From Monosiga brevicollis MX1 (Eukaryota; Opisthokonta; Choanoflagellata; Craspedida; Salpingoecidae): a stretch of 50,844 nucleotides of DNA. This document shows, piece after piece, positions 1 through 10,543 of the stretch. The position numbers and the translations under genes are program-made. Each line of letters opens with the position of its first letter. The stretch's first letter is position 1. The stretch covers positions 102,370-153,213 of the forward strand of contig NW_001865042.1 of NCBI RefSeq assembly GCF_000002865.3. The letters run 5' to 3'. Under the pieces are notes generated by a model that worked only from the letters and a program-made list of their open reading frames with translations, made no database searches and had not been told where the DNA came from.

Positions 1-127
1 TTGTTGGACGCGGAACGGGGTGTTTTGGACGGTAATGCAGGTTGCATCCGGGGCTTGAGGAGACTGCACAAGTGTCTTTTTGTTTGCAATAGGTGTTGTT
101 CACAACATCAGACGCGGACCAGGTGAA

Positions 128-1249
128 ATGGCGCCGCGCACTCGCTCCGCGGCCGAGACCGACGTCAGTGGCAAGGGCAACAGCGCGCCGCATCGCGAGG
201 CCGACAAGGCACCAACGGCCACACGCTCAACGTCGGCTCAACTCCTTGAGCTCATCAAGCTTGGAAGACCCAAGTTTCTTTTCTACAGCCTCGCCTGTCA
301 TCTTGTTGGCGTCTTGATTGCCGCGCAGCAGGGCCGAAGCATCGACCTGGCCAGCGCCGTCGCCCTGCAAGCCACCATTTGGCTCACCCACCTCATGACG
401 CACTATGTCAACGATTACGGCGACTATGAAGCCGACATGGCCAACGAGAACGCTGGCTCCTGGACCGGAGGCAGCAAGGTTCTGCGCACCGGCACCATCC
501 AACGCGGCACCGCCCTGCTCATGGGCCTGGTTCTGCTCGTCGGCGCTACCCTCGCAGGGGCCACCTGTGTCGCCCGCTACGCCATCCTGCGTGAGCACGT
601 CTCCCTTCCCGACACCTACGATCTCGAAACTGTCCCTGCCCTCCTGGCTGAGATTCTGCGGGCCGCGCCCTGGCCCTTTGTCGCCTTTGGCCTGAGCACC
701 TTTGCCGTCGCCTTTGCTTACAGCCTGCCTCCGCTGCGCTTGTCGGCCAACGCCCTCGGCGAGATTTGCGTCAGCTACGTCCTCACCTTTGTCACCCCAG
801 TGGTGGGCTGCCTCCTCCAAGACGGCCAGATTGACCACCATTTTCTCGTCATTCTCGTGCCCATCTTCATGATGAACCTCAACCGCATGGTCATCATGAA
901 CATCCCCGATCGCGCGGGTGACGCCAAGGCACAAAAAATCACTTCCGTCGTCCTCATTGGCGAAGAAAAGGCCGTTCACCTCAACAACGGCATTTACATT
1001 TGGATTTACGCCCTTCTCCTCCACCAACTGCCCCTCACCTTTGCCGAGCGATGTGCCTACTTTGCCCCACTTCCGCTGCGCTTCTGGCAAAGCCTCCGCA
1101 TCAACAGCCCCGCCTGGTGGCACAACCGAGCCCTCACTGACTCCATCCCCTTTGTGGAGAGCCTCTACATCCTCTGCAGCGTCTCTTGCCTTTGTGTAGG
1201 CTTGGCCTACGACTTTTACTTCTCCCCCCTGTCTTCCCCTGCCCACTAG
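128..1249 (+). CDS. UbiA-family prenyltransferase, intronless
   Basis: Integral-membrane prenyltransferase of the UbiA superfamily (quinone or related prenyl transfer); 373 residues from the first true ATG. The reading frame stays open upstream of that ATG but has no other ATG. The two Asp-rich motifs that bind the Mg-diphosphate of the prenyl donor are visible: NDYGDYEAD at about residues 95-103 and DRAGD at about 261-265. They are separated by hydrophobic helices, with more helices towards the C-terminus. The stretch WTGGSKVL after the first motif is like bacterial MenA-type proteins. The substrate cannot be told from sequence; a dihydroxynaphthoate-type or UBIAD1-like acceptor are the alternatives. 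No intron is present, unlike most neighbours, so a bacterial origin is possible but unproven. The gene is convergent with the FAD monooxygenase, about 210 bp away. Confidence 0.85.
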   Translation: MAPRTRSAAETDVSGKGNSAPHREADKAPTATRSTSAQLLELIKLGRPKFLFYSLACHLVGVLIAAQQGRSIDLASAVALQATIWLTHLMTHYVNDYGDYEADMANENAGSWTGGSKVLRTGTIQRGTALLMGLVLLVGATLAGATCVARYAILREHVSLPDTYDLETVPALLAEILRAAPWPFVAFGLSTFAVAFAYSLPPLRLSANALGEICVSYVLTFVTPVVGCLLQDGQIDHHFLVILVPIFMMNLNRMVIMNIPDRAGDAKAQKITSVVLIGEEKAVHLNNGIYIWIYALLLHQLPLTFAERCAYFAPLPLRFWQSLRINSPAWWHNRALTDSIPFVESLYILCSVSCLCVGLAYDFYFSPLSSPAH

Positions 1250-1460
1250 AGTGCCGCAAGCCTCCTGCGTGCCAAAAAAAAAAAAAAAACGACAGCATCG
1301 TTATCAATTAATAATGTTTGCCATTCATACTCGCCATTGTTGCCGCTTGGCCCACTGCCCGCTCATTTGCAACCCGTGCACACACACACACAAACGCACA
1401 CTTGACGTCCAAGACGCTGAGCACATGAGAGACACAAGGGTAGCTCACTTCAACACCGGT
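1250..1460. other. Convergent spacer with poly-A run
   Basis: Short 3'-to-3' spacer between the prenyltransferase and the FAD monooxygenase. It holds a run of about 16 A residues near 1275 and a short CA tract near 1380. No gene is seen in it. Confidence 0.6.
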
Positions 1461-3001
1461 TCACGTGCGTTTGGCGGTGAGGTGTGCCTCGGCAAATGTG
1501 CGCAGATCACGCTGCGCCCAAAACAGCAATACTTTCATCACCACGATAAACACCAAGTTGAAGGGAAAAACCAAACACAGCTGCAGACCCCAGTTGAGCC
1601 ACGGCATGTTGTGCATGTACGCGTCACCGCACCACCGCGATATATACACCAACGACCACGCACGAGCCCGGGCGCCCAGGCTGGCATAGCTTCCCAGTGC
1701 CTGACGCACTGTAGCCAAGGACAAAACCGGCCGCCGCTCGCCGCTCATCGCCACGTCTGGATGGGCTTCGTGTAAGCTGCGGGCCAGCCGCACGGCGTCT
1801 TCCACTGCCAAGCATGCCCCCTGTCCAAAGTGATGCACCACTGGATGGGCGGCGTCTCCAATCAGTACCACCCGCCCCCCTCGGTGCCAGTCAAAGGGGT
1901 CGCTATCATAAATGTCCGTCTGCAGTACATTCTCATCAGGGGTGGCCTGAACGATATCCTTGAACTCTGACGACAAGTTCGTCATGCGCTCCAACACGTA
2001 TCTTTTGCCATCACGGCCAGGCATCAATGTGTTCTGCACGCCCGGCCCCCCCAGTGCAAAGCCGCCACCCCCGCGCACAAGTTCAGGTGAGAGGGTTTGA
2101 AGACGCAATCATACAAACACTGGCCGCCATTGGTGAAGCATCACTAACCGCGGGGTAGCGCACATCAAGGACCCAGAAACAGCGGTTGCGCGGCGCAAAG
2201 CCCGCCGTGAAGCTGACATCGTCGCCCGGACGATGGACAATGGTTTTGAGCATTCGGTCTCCGTGTCGGGTGGCCGAGGCTGGCGGCGTCTCGGTGATGC
2301 CCCGCCAACAAGAGAACCCGCTGTACCGAGCCTGATGCTGGGGAAGCAGTGTCCGGCGCACCACCGAGTTGGTTCCATCGGCACCAACAAGCAAAGCTCC
2401 GTGATAGGTGGCGCCGCTCTCGAGCAGCACCTCCACATCGGTGGGACCTTCGCGAAAGCCCACCACACGCGAGCCCGTCAACACCTGCACGCCTGTAGCT
2501 AGCGCAGCCCGCAGAAGGGCTTGCTGCAATTCACCGCGGTGCACGTTGTACTGGACCGAGCCATAACGCCGAACCAGAGCTGGGTCTGCATCCAGTGGGA
2601 CTTGAAACAGACAGCGATCATCAAAACTGCGCAAAGACACATTGACTTGCCGCAGGCCCAGCTCTTCAATGTTCACGCCCAGAGCCTCGAGCAGAACCAA
2701 GCTGTGGCCAATCACGCTCATGCCCGAACCAGCATCGCGCAGCTCGCGCACCTACCGGGAAACAGAGACGACGGAGAGTCGACCCAGTTAAGAAGGATTG
2801 CGTGCCACGCGCGCGCGATGGATTGCAAGCTGTTGCGCGCATTCCGCTTACCTTGTCAAGGACCAGCACCTCAAAGCCAAGGCGGTGCAGGGCAATGCCA
2901 CAGCTCAGCCCTGCAATACCCGCCCCAACAACGATAATGCGCGAGCTGCGCGAGACCTCATCCCCCCGCACAGGCGGCACCGCCCGCATCGTGGCTGCCA
3001 T
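1461..3001 (-). CDS. FAD-dependent monooxygenase, 3 exons
   Basis: Class A flavoprotein monooxygenase (FAD_binding_3 type, the family of salicylate hydroxylase and zeaxanthin epoxidase). Inferred exons are 3001-2852, 2751-2149 and 2033-1461, all phase 0, giving 441 residues. The second junction was chosen because it alone joins the frames without a stop. The Rossmann GAGIAG is at residues 26-31, the ADG motif near 174-176, and the second FAD motif IGDAAHP at about 309-315, followed by HHFGQGACLAVEDA. These are the three fingerprints of the family in order. A hydrophobic helix at about 400-423 near the C-terminus suggests membrane attachment. The substrate is unknown. The next gene upstream on this strand is AVL9, with about 500 bp between. 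Confidence 0.85.
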
Positions 3002-3506
3002 CGCCTTACAAAAAATTTATAAAAATTGCAGCCCAATGTCAAAACACTTTTACACTTTTCTTTTAAAAGTTTAAAATTTAATAAATTTCATCCCTGATGT
3101 ATTTTCTTGGCTCATGCTTGCAACGGCGTTGCACAGAAAGAGACGTTGGGCTTATGGGATCGCTGTGTAGAACAAGAATGTGCGTTGACTGTTCGGGGCA
3201 GGCGTTTGGAGATGAGGTAAATAGCACCAGTTGGATTAGATGACAGGCCAACACATCCGCAATTACTCAAAATCGGACGATCGGTTCAAATTCGGGATGC
3301 CTCGCAATGATATAAAGTCGCCGACGATTGAACTGGTAGCATGAAGTAACGTCACATGGGACCTTGATCAGATGAAGGGATGCACCGTGGAATGCAGATA
3401 ACAATGTGTTTCACAACAATTGGCTTTGTGCGGCAAAACGAACACGAGCCCGTTTGGAATAGATGTAGAGTGAAATGAATCTTGAGCATGTCGCGGGCCG
3501 AAAGTC
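3002..3506. other. Spacer, AT-rich promoter side
   Basis: 505 bp between the start of the FAD monooxygenase and the 3' end of AVL9. The 80 bp next to the monooxygenase ATG are A/T-rich (TTATAAAAATT-like around 3015 and 3060-3085), compatible with a promoter. No coding exon is seen. Confidence 0.5.
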
Positions 3507-5751
3507 TCAAGGCTCGACCATGGGTGGGGTCGACGCTGATTCGTCAAGCGCAACCTCCGCAGACGTGATAATGGGCTCGTCTCGGGCAGCCGGGCTTGAA
3601 TCACCGCCATCGGCTGCAGAAGCCCGCTGCGAGTTCCACCAATTACTCACCGAAGTCCAGGCTGTGCCAAGACCTTGCTTGCTGCTCTGAAAGGCTTTGG
3701 TCAGGGTCTATGATAAAAGAAAGAGGACGAGTTTATGACATCAGGGTGTGTATACATGTCGTCACCAGGCGAGGGTCTAGTTCACGTACTCGCGAGCTGG
3801 TTTCAACCGCCGTCTTCATCGCCTGCTGACTGCGCACACCCAGATTGGGGCCAAAGTGCATGTCCGAAAATTGGCGAGCGCGTCGCCCAATGTCCTTCAA
3901 CTGTGTTCGCAACATCAGGGTGAGTCAACCAACATGCAATGGGAAACAAAACACCCCGAGGCAGGTTGCCTGGCATAAGACGCACCTGCAGGGCGCCGCG
4001 GCAAGGGTGTTCCAGAGGACTGTCCATGTACATGCGCCGGCCCGTCTCTCGCATATGCTGCACCGTGGTTCATCAGATGGTCAGGTTGCTTCCACCACCT
4101 TGATGGTTTGCTTGGGCTTGGACCATCGTACCTTGTCTGCGGCACGGCACCATCGTGCGTAACTGTGCGTTGAGCGCATGCCCAGAAAATAAAAGGAGCC
4201 ATAGTCTAGATGGTGGCAAGCAAAAGCGATGAAAATGACGTGCAATCTTGTGGACCAGCGCAGGGCCTGTCGCATGTCCTTCCAGTTAATGTTGAACATC
4301 AAGCACGAACACGAGCCCGCACCGTTGAGGCGATCAAGAGACTCCTTGGTGGGCTGCTCACGAGCAAAGTCCACGCCAGCCAAAAAGCGCAAAATGTAGT
4401 CCGTAAACTGATGTGAACATGCGAACCTCGTGAGTATGCAGTGGCGCGATGAAAAGCATCAGGCACAGGACCACTAAAGCAGGAGCTATCTTGCACCTGA
4501 TAGCAACACCACGCCGGTGAACCGGCAAAGGTGGGTGCAGCAGCGTTTTGCGCCTCCTCGCATTGTGCAATAATGTCGTCCATAAAGCTGAAAACAAAGA
4601 AACGTTATGACGTGAAAACGGGGGTTCGCATAAGCGAGTATAGCATAAAAGAAAACGGCTTGCACGACGGACGAACCGCACATCCGGCGTGGACAAGGCA
4701 GCCTCGTCTTGTACAAACTTGTTGGCAAACCTAAAACAGATTGGCATGACCCAAAACATCAAGGCCCAAATGCACGAAAAGAGGCCGGAGTGGCATTACT
4801 TACTGGACAGAGACATTGCCCTTGTGATTGCAGAGATCCACAACTACGTCTGCCAGCTGAGAATGCTGGGTCATCATAGCGTTGGTGGTACCCATTAAAC
4901 AGGATTTGGCCTCCAAAAGAGCAGGCAGCTGCTGGATGGTTGTATAGGGATAAAGCGTATGCTGCAGCATTTGGTGACAGGCAGCCATTAGCACCATGGG
5001 TTTGGCGTCACGGCTCGTCGAGCAGAGCACGACGATTCGGTTGTTAGGGGTTGACTCACCCCGCCACTGTGGTCGGCCACAAAAACTGGCAGTAAAAGTT
5101 TGCTCGTACGCTCAGCCAAAGTCTCTGTCACATCGGGCGGCGTAGCCTAGATGTTCGCGTCGAATGGGCCAAGGCAGGGTTCCGCACAAGGTAAGAAGCT
5201 CGTCCCGAAAAGGCTCGAGTTTGCGATCTGCCGGCAGTGGTCGGAGGATTGATCAGGCACACCTGCAAATTGGGGCTCGCGGCATGAGGTTCAGCATCCA
5301 GCCACGCATCTGCCTCGGCGTCTGGGCTGCTATGAACTTGATCATCCGGCGCAGGGGTGGGGCTTGAGCGAGCGCTCAAAATCTTTCCTCCCTGGGCGTC
5401 TTCCGTGGCGGTGTGGAGGCAGGTAAGCATGCCCGGTACCAGGGCGGCGAGAGCCACAATCGTTTGACTGATGGTGGCAGCTGAAACGTCGGAGCTAGTA
5501 GAACAAATTAAAACCTGCCATGGGACCACAGCGCAGCAAACACAACCTCCAATCAGGAAGGTGGCAGGCAGCGAGAAAAGTAGACGGGGTTGATTTTTTT
5601 TTTTTTTTTTGCTGAGTGCGAGGTGAACAAGCCCACCTTTTTACCAAGCAGCAAAAGCTTGAAAATCTATACCCAATCACGTTGCGGGAGGTGAAAAAGC
5701 ATGCCCGGCGAACAAGCCAGCGTTGATCGACTTGCGACGCTTGAAAAAGGC

Positions 5752-5832
<81 letters not shown>

Positions 5833-6580
5833 GGAGGACGCGGTGGCGGAGACGGATGATGACGCCTGTAACATCCACTTCCTCAAGAACATAGTCTTGA
5901 AGGTCAAAGCTCCGGCTGTTGAAGGATCGAGTCAGGCTCTGATACTGGCTGACAAGCAACGTGTCAGCGTCCAGGGCTCGCTGCTCAAAGAGGACCTGGA
6001 GGGTGGGGGCCAGCGCACTTTCCAAGAGCTTGAAGACGGGAAAGGGTGAAAGCACCGTGAGTGCCTTCATGACGGTGTTGCGGTTATACTCTGCGTGCTC
6101 GGCGAGGCGCTCTGTCTCGATTTGCCTCGAGCAGGCGACGCCAAAGAGCCGCTGCTGTGGCTGGTCGCGATGTCCGGGCTTTAAGGCGGGTACTGTGAAA
6201 AAGGTTGTGTCCTGGTGGTGGTTGTGAAGACCGTCCGGCAACGTCAAAAAGGGCAGATGGGCCCACGCCGCAGGCAGCGCAGGATTTTCTTCCACATGAT
6301 GAGCTTGGTCATCCCGATCGCCACTGGCCCCGGGGTTCAGGCGTGGATAGACCATCTCAATGACTGGCCCCTTGGTATGATGGAAGGAAGACAGCATAAT
6401 GTACAAGGGAGCTCCGGCGCGCTCGTGGGCTTGAATGAGATCGTGCACGGAGGGCCCCGTCGAAGCCGCGGCCGGCATGACCAAGACCTCATCATCGCTT
6501 TCATCAAGGGCTTCACTGGTCACCTGCTGATCCGCTGACGCGGTCGCCTCCAGCGAAACTTCCTCAAGGCTCACATCCAT
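3507..6580 (-). CDS. AVL9: AVL9 homologue (late secretory pathway, DENN-like), 11 exons
   Basis: Homologue of AVL9, a DENN-related protein of the late secretory pathway and cell migration. Inferred exons: 6580-5831, 5514-5263, 5146-5060, 4961-4804, 4730-4677, 4587-4497, 4407-4323, 4205-4132, 4057-3986, 3900-3790, 3707-3507. Phases agree throughout and give 644 residues. Family landmarks run in order: SFHHTKGPVIE (about residue 65), LPDGLHNHHQDTTFF, the PYTTIQQL...GTTNAMM block, DVRFMDDII, LNDYGSFYF, THSYARW, HPCRGALQ, and a C-terminal TLTKAFQSSK...SNWW. The linker after exon 2 is acidic and Pro-rich; the exon 2/3 junction is the least certain. The first intron begins inside a GT microsatellite. 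Known animal and yeast AVL9 proteins have the same N- and C-terminal blocks separated by a variable linker. Confidence 0.88.
5752..5830. repeat. (CA)n microsatellite at an AVL9 5' splice site
   Basis: About 39 AC units on the + strand, (GT)n on the coding strand. The repeat directly follows the last codon of AVL9 exon 1, so the repeat itself supplies the intron's GT donor. A poly-T run near 5595-5610 lies in the same intron. Confidence 0.95.
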
Positions 6581-6723
6581 CCTGGCCAGTCTTGTTCACT
6601 TGTACCGCACCAAGACCCGCACCCCCTAACAACCTTGTGGCTTCCTCCTTCACACCTTCAGCACTCCAACCGAGGCGAGGCTCGGATATGCCGCTGCTCG
6701 CCCTCGACGATCAGCGCAGCGTC

Positions 6724-6768
<45 letters not shown>

Positions 6769-7049
6769 AATGAAATTTTTTTTTGAGAATTTTTTTTGAG
6801 AAAAAAAAAGAAAAAAAAATCACAACTTCACGGGTTTTTTTTTCTTTGTTTCTTTTTTTCCTTTTGCGCCACCAAAGACTATTGAAGGACGGGGTGGTAG
6901 ATTGTAGCATGCAGTTGCGTGCACCTGTGAATAGAAGGATCAACACAGATTGGATTGGATTGGTCATGCAGGTCAAGGTTGGGCGCGCAGCGCCAAAAGT
7001 AAGGGGTTGAGCAGGCAGTGCGCAAACTGATTCGAAGGTCTGCAAGGGT
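6581..7049. repeat. Spacer with (TG)n and A/T-rich tracts
   Basis: Between the AVL9 start and the 3' end of the 807-codon gene. A perfect (TG)n lies at 6728-6765, followed to about 6860 by alternating T-runs and A-runs. Reading frames here are repeat artefacts. The AVL9 promoter should lie in this spacer. Confidence 0.8.
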
Positions 7050-9473
7050 TTAGCGTCGACCAAAGAGCCAACTGAGAGCTTCGCGAGTGGCACTGTTGGC
7101 CTGCGCTTCCAACACGGCACCACGAAAGAGTTTCAGACCATGGAGCACCAAGTCTCGCTGGCTTGAGAGGGTTTGGTCGTTGCTGTTCAGACGGGGCAGG
7201 ACGGCACCGTTGTTCTCGTAGAACCAACAGACGAGCTGCGCCTGTTCAACGGAAAAGCCCATAGAGTCGCCGTAGAGGAGATCTTTCAGGCTGACTTGCC
7301 CCCCCGCGGTCAAAACTTGCATGGTCATGGTGAACATGGCTTGGAAAACAGCCTCGTTGTGGGCGCGGACCACGGGCGGGATGGCCTTGGGATCGTGCAA
7401 GAGCGGGTACAGATGATGTTGCACATACAAGTGCAACATCCACAGGTTGACCAAAACAGTCGGACTCACATCCAGTAGGGTGGCGTACTCGAGGAGTTGG
7501 AGGTCCAACTTTTGTCGGTGGATCAGGTTGCGAGACGTAAAGGCGGTTGCATGCGCTGCATCGCACGCCTCTTGAAGCAAAGGCAGGTCCACGTGACGGC
7601 GGCGTTTGAGGACATTTGGCAGATGCACGGGGCTGGCCACCGGCAGGTTCGAGGAGCCAGAAGAGCCACCGGTCGAAGCTGTTTGTCCCTGCGTAACGGC
7701 CACGGCTAGGGCTCGTGCCTCTTGCACGGCTGGCAGGCAGGGCCCATAGAGCGCTAGACGATCGGCAACGGCTTGAAGGCAACCACGCAGGTGATGCCGG
7801 CCCGAGGCCACGAGCGCCAGCCAAAACCAAGCCTCGCCTTGCTCAAAGGCACAACTGGAACGAGCCAAGGGCTTGGCCGGTGAGGTTGCGCCCTGGCGCG
7901 TGGATGTACGAGGAAGGGGGGCTACCAGGGGTCGGAAGCTGGCTTCAACTTCCATCTTGGCTCGGGGCGACACGCGGGGAAAGTGAAGGGCGTTGTCCGG
8001 GGTGAGGCCCCAGCGGGAGATCCTAGATTCGTGAAAGGTGGGCCAGACCTGAAGACCCAGCTCAAGCACTTGCATGTCCTGGCTGTCCAAGTCAACGTGC
8101 GGGGCAGCCGCAAAAGGGCGCTGACTGGCGAGGCTCAAAAGTCGAACCCGGTTAGCCAACAGCTTGGAAGGTGGCACGGCGAAGCGCCCATGATCCAAAA
8201 ACAAAATTTGGTTCCAAGTCACCAAGGATTGGCTGTGAGCTAGGGCGGTCCAATGTGCCAGGTCCAAGAGTGTCTCAGTCATGGGCCCAGAGCGGGCAGT
8301 GCCCGGGTCCATTTGCTCGGCTGTCCAGGCCAGAAGAACGTGGCCAATCTGACAGCTGGCGATCCGCAGTGCCGGACTCAGGGCATGGTTGTCGTCAAGC
8401 TCTCGAGCCACGAACAGAGCTTGGGCTGCCGCATGCACAAAGGTGCGCGGAGAGCCCAACAGAGCAGCAGCGAGCGCGAAATCCAGCTGTGCCTGCAGAT
8501 ACTGCGCGCGACACTCCATGGGGTGCTTGGTCAAGCTGCCAAGCAGGAGCAAGGCACGCAGCAGAAGGTTGCTCAGGGGTGCCACCTGTTCCTCGGCCCA
8601 GGAGGCCACTGAAGAGTGAGAATTAACGGAAGGGGTTCTCGACGGGCTGCTCAGGTCCAGGTGGGCGCGCCCACACAAGAGGTCTAGCAATTGCTGTTCA
8701 TCGTTGACACCGGGCGTCGAGGTTGAGCCAGAGGGGGGCGATGAGGGCGGCGAGGGCGGCGAGCTGCGGCGTGCCGCAGCGGACGCCACGGGTTGCGGGA
8801 CTGGGGCCTGATCGATAACTTGCAGCAGAAGAGCATGGGCCATGTGCGCGCCCGCATCGGCCAGGAAAATTTCATGAAGGTCAGTTTCAACCTCGTCATC
8901 CGGGTTGACATTGAGACGCATGGCTGCCGCCAGGTCGCGGTGATACTCGAGGCCCTCGGGCGTCGAGCGGGGCCCAAGATCTAAAGCCAGGGCCTTGAAC
9001 CCTTCGTGGGCGTGCTCGGCAGCGGCAGAGACCTCGCCTTGCCATTCCGCCAGCCAGGCTAGGATGGTGTGTGCACTCGCGACGCCCATGCCCGAGCCAA
9101 ACCAAGACTGGCCAGCTGCGCGCCGGCAATGGACCTGAAGGGCAGTTTGCCGATCGATATTGTCACCGACAATTTCATGCACAAGATCTTTGAGACTCAC
9201 GTCCTCATCCTGGCGCGAGGCAGCTTGTAAGAGCGGTCCAGCCTCCGGCGGTGGGTCCTTGCTCTTGCTGACCTCATCCTCAAAAGAGAGCAAGTGCAAG
9301 AGCGGTGATAGACCGGTATCTCGTCGGGAAAACACGTGCCGGCTGGTTTTCAGCATGGCCAAATCACCCGAGGAAAGCCATCGCCGCGCTGCTGGACGTC
9401 CATTTGTTTCAACCGCTGGCCTCGACCAGAGTCGAGGGCTCACCCGGCGTATCGCCGGCGCAAGTCGCGGCAT
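7050..9473 (-). CDS. Unrecognised intronless protein, 807 residues
   Basis: Single open frame from a true ATG; I do not recognise the family. The N-terminus is Arg-rich with almost no acidic residues (MPRLAPAIRRVSPRLW), as in a mitochondrial presequence. The body is rich in Ala and Leu and looks all-helical. It includes Ala-rich helices near 120-170 and 310-400, a Ser/Pro linker near 230-250, and a more complex C-terminal part (about 620-800) ending LSWLFGRR. The stretched helical middle loosely recalls the regulatory domain of fungal-type transcription factors or TPR-like solenoids, but no zinc-cluster Cys motif is present, so I assign no function. Length and uniform codon quality support a real gene. 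The lack of introns in 2.4 kb is unusual here. Confidence 0.7.
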   Translation of the reverse strand: MPRLAPAIRRVSPRLWSRPAVETNGRPAARRWLSSGDLAMLKTSRHVFSRRDTGLSPLLHLLSFEDEVSKSKDPPPEAGPLLQAASRQDEDVSLKDLVHEIVGDNIDRQTALQVHCRRAAGQSWFGSGMGVASAHTILAWLAEWQGEVSAAAEHAHEGFKALALDLGPRSTPEGLEYHRDLAAAMRLNVNPDDEVETDLHEIFLADAGAHMAHALLLQVIDQAPVPQPVASAAARRSSPPSPPSSPPSGSTSTPGVNDEQQLLDLLCGRAHLDLSSPSRTPSVNSHSSVASWAEEQVAPLSNLLLRALLLLGSLTKHPMECRAQYLQAQLDFALAAALLGSPRTFVHAAAQALFVARELDDNHALSPALRIASCQIGHVLLAWTAEQMDPGTARSGPMTETLLDLAHWTALAHSQSLVTWNQILFLDHGRFAVPPSKLLANRVRLLSLASQRPFAAAPHVDLDSQDMQVLELGLQVWPTFHESRISRWGLTPDNALHFPRVSPRAKMEVEASFRPLVAPLPRTSTRQGATSPAKPLARSSCAFEQGEAWFWLALVASGRHHLRGCLQAVADRLALYGPCLPAVQEARALAVAVTQGQTASTGGSSGSSNLPVASPVHLPNVLKRRRHVDLPLLQEACDAAHATAFTSRNLIHRQKLDLQLLEYATLLDVSPTVLVNLWMLHLYVQHHLYPLLHDPKAIPPVVRAHNEAVFQAMFTMTMQVLTAGGQVSLKDLLYGDSMGFSVEQAQLVCWFYENNGAVLPRLNSNDQTLSSQRDLVLHGLKLFRGAVLEAQANSATREALSWLFGRR

Positions 9474-9929
9474 GATGCCCCCGAGCCCCCTGTGGCGGCA
9501 AGTTCAGATTGCGAGGACACACACACACACTGGATTTAATCACCTAGCTCGGCACAGGCACCAGGGTTTGAAACCAACACAGCCTGCTTGCCCGAACACG
9601 ATCAAGTTGTGAGAGCCGACGGCCCGCCGCCTGGCTTAAACCCACAGATGGCATCAGACAACCACAGGTCCTTCCCACAAAGGTCCACAGGGAGCATTAA
9701 ACGAAACCGAAAGAGCACCTCTTCCCCTCGCATGAATCCCCTCCACGCCCCCCCTTGGCAATCAGAGACGGAAACGCCAAGACACGCAGAGGCCACGCAG
9801 AGGCAGCCAGCTGGCCGAGCACACACACACTGTCGCCCGAAAAATGAAAAAAAAAAAAAAACACGTGAACTCTCTCTCTCTCTCTCTCTCTCTCTCAAAA
9901 CTCTGTCTCTCTCTGTCTCTCTCTGTCTC

Positions 9930-9977
<48 letters not shown>

Positions 9978-10543
9978 AAACGTCTGACAATAAAATGTCA
10001 GAATGTCAGAATGTTTTGCTGTGTTCAGGTACTGGAAAGAGCGAGAAACGAATGGGTGGCAGAGGTGGAGACGCCAAGTGGTGAGAGGAAAAGAGATGTA
10101 TCTGGGTGAAGAAGGACTTGTAGAGGTGCACGCAAAGTAGCGGTTGGACAACAGTTAATATCAAGCCGGAATCAGAGATCTAACGAAGGGGTAGAGTCGA
10201 GCCCAGAGAAGATGCGAGTTGCACTCTTATTACCAGAGAAAGCAGACGCTCACATTTTTTTCATCCGCGTCAACAACAGCTCCAAGACGGCAGCCCCGAC
10301 TGACTGACTGACTGACTGACTGACTGACTGACTGACTGCGTCGGATCTGCTGCGACAACTGCCGCGACAAGAGCGCCTGGAGAGGGACAGACTTGAGGTA
10401 CTACGTGCGGCTTTTACCTGCTCAGGAGGGAGAAAGCGGTGGAGTAGTCGGCGCAACTGGCTGTCGAGGGATTGAATGCAACATCACATGGCTGTGCGTG
10501 CTCACATGAGGTGCTCGTGTTGTTGCAGGTGCAGGTTGCAAAC
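9474..10543. repeat. 1.07-kb spacer rich in simple repeats
   Basis: Between the 807-codon gene and CLPB, which point away from each other. It holds a poly-A run near 9848, an imperfect (CT)n/(CTGT)n tract from about 9870 to 9973, and about ten copies of the tetranucleotide GACT at 10298-10338. A CAG acceptor-like site at about 10527 just before the CLPB ATG could end a 5'-UTR intron. No gene is seen. Confidence 0.85.

Noticed and set aside
227-1246. 339-codon open frame on the minus strand
   Set aside because: Antisense shadow of the UbiA-family gene; the + strand frame carries the conserved Asp motifs.
3270-3300. GGTTCAAATTC, similar to a tRNA T-loop/B box
   Set aside because: No matching acceptor stem, anticodon arm or A box can be folded around it.
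5723-6049. Open frame with a long His-Thr run
   Set aside because: It is the CA microsatellite translated on the wrong strand of AVL9.
9588-10109. 173-codon frame with a Leu-Ser run
   Set aside because: It is the CT-rich microsatellite; there is no domain and no splice partner.
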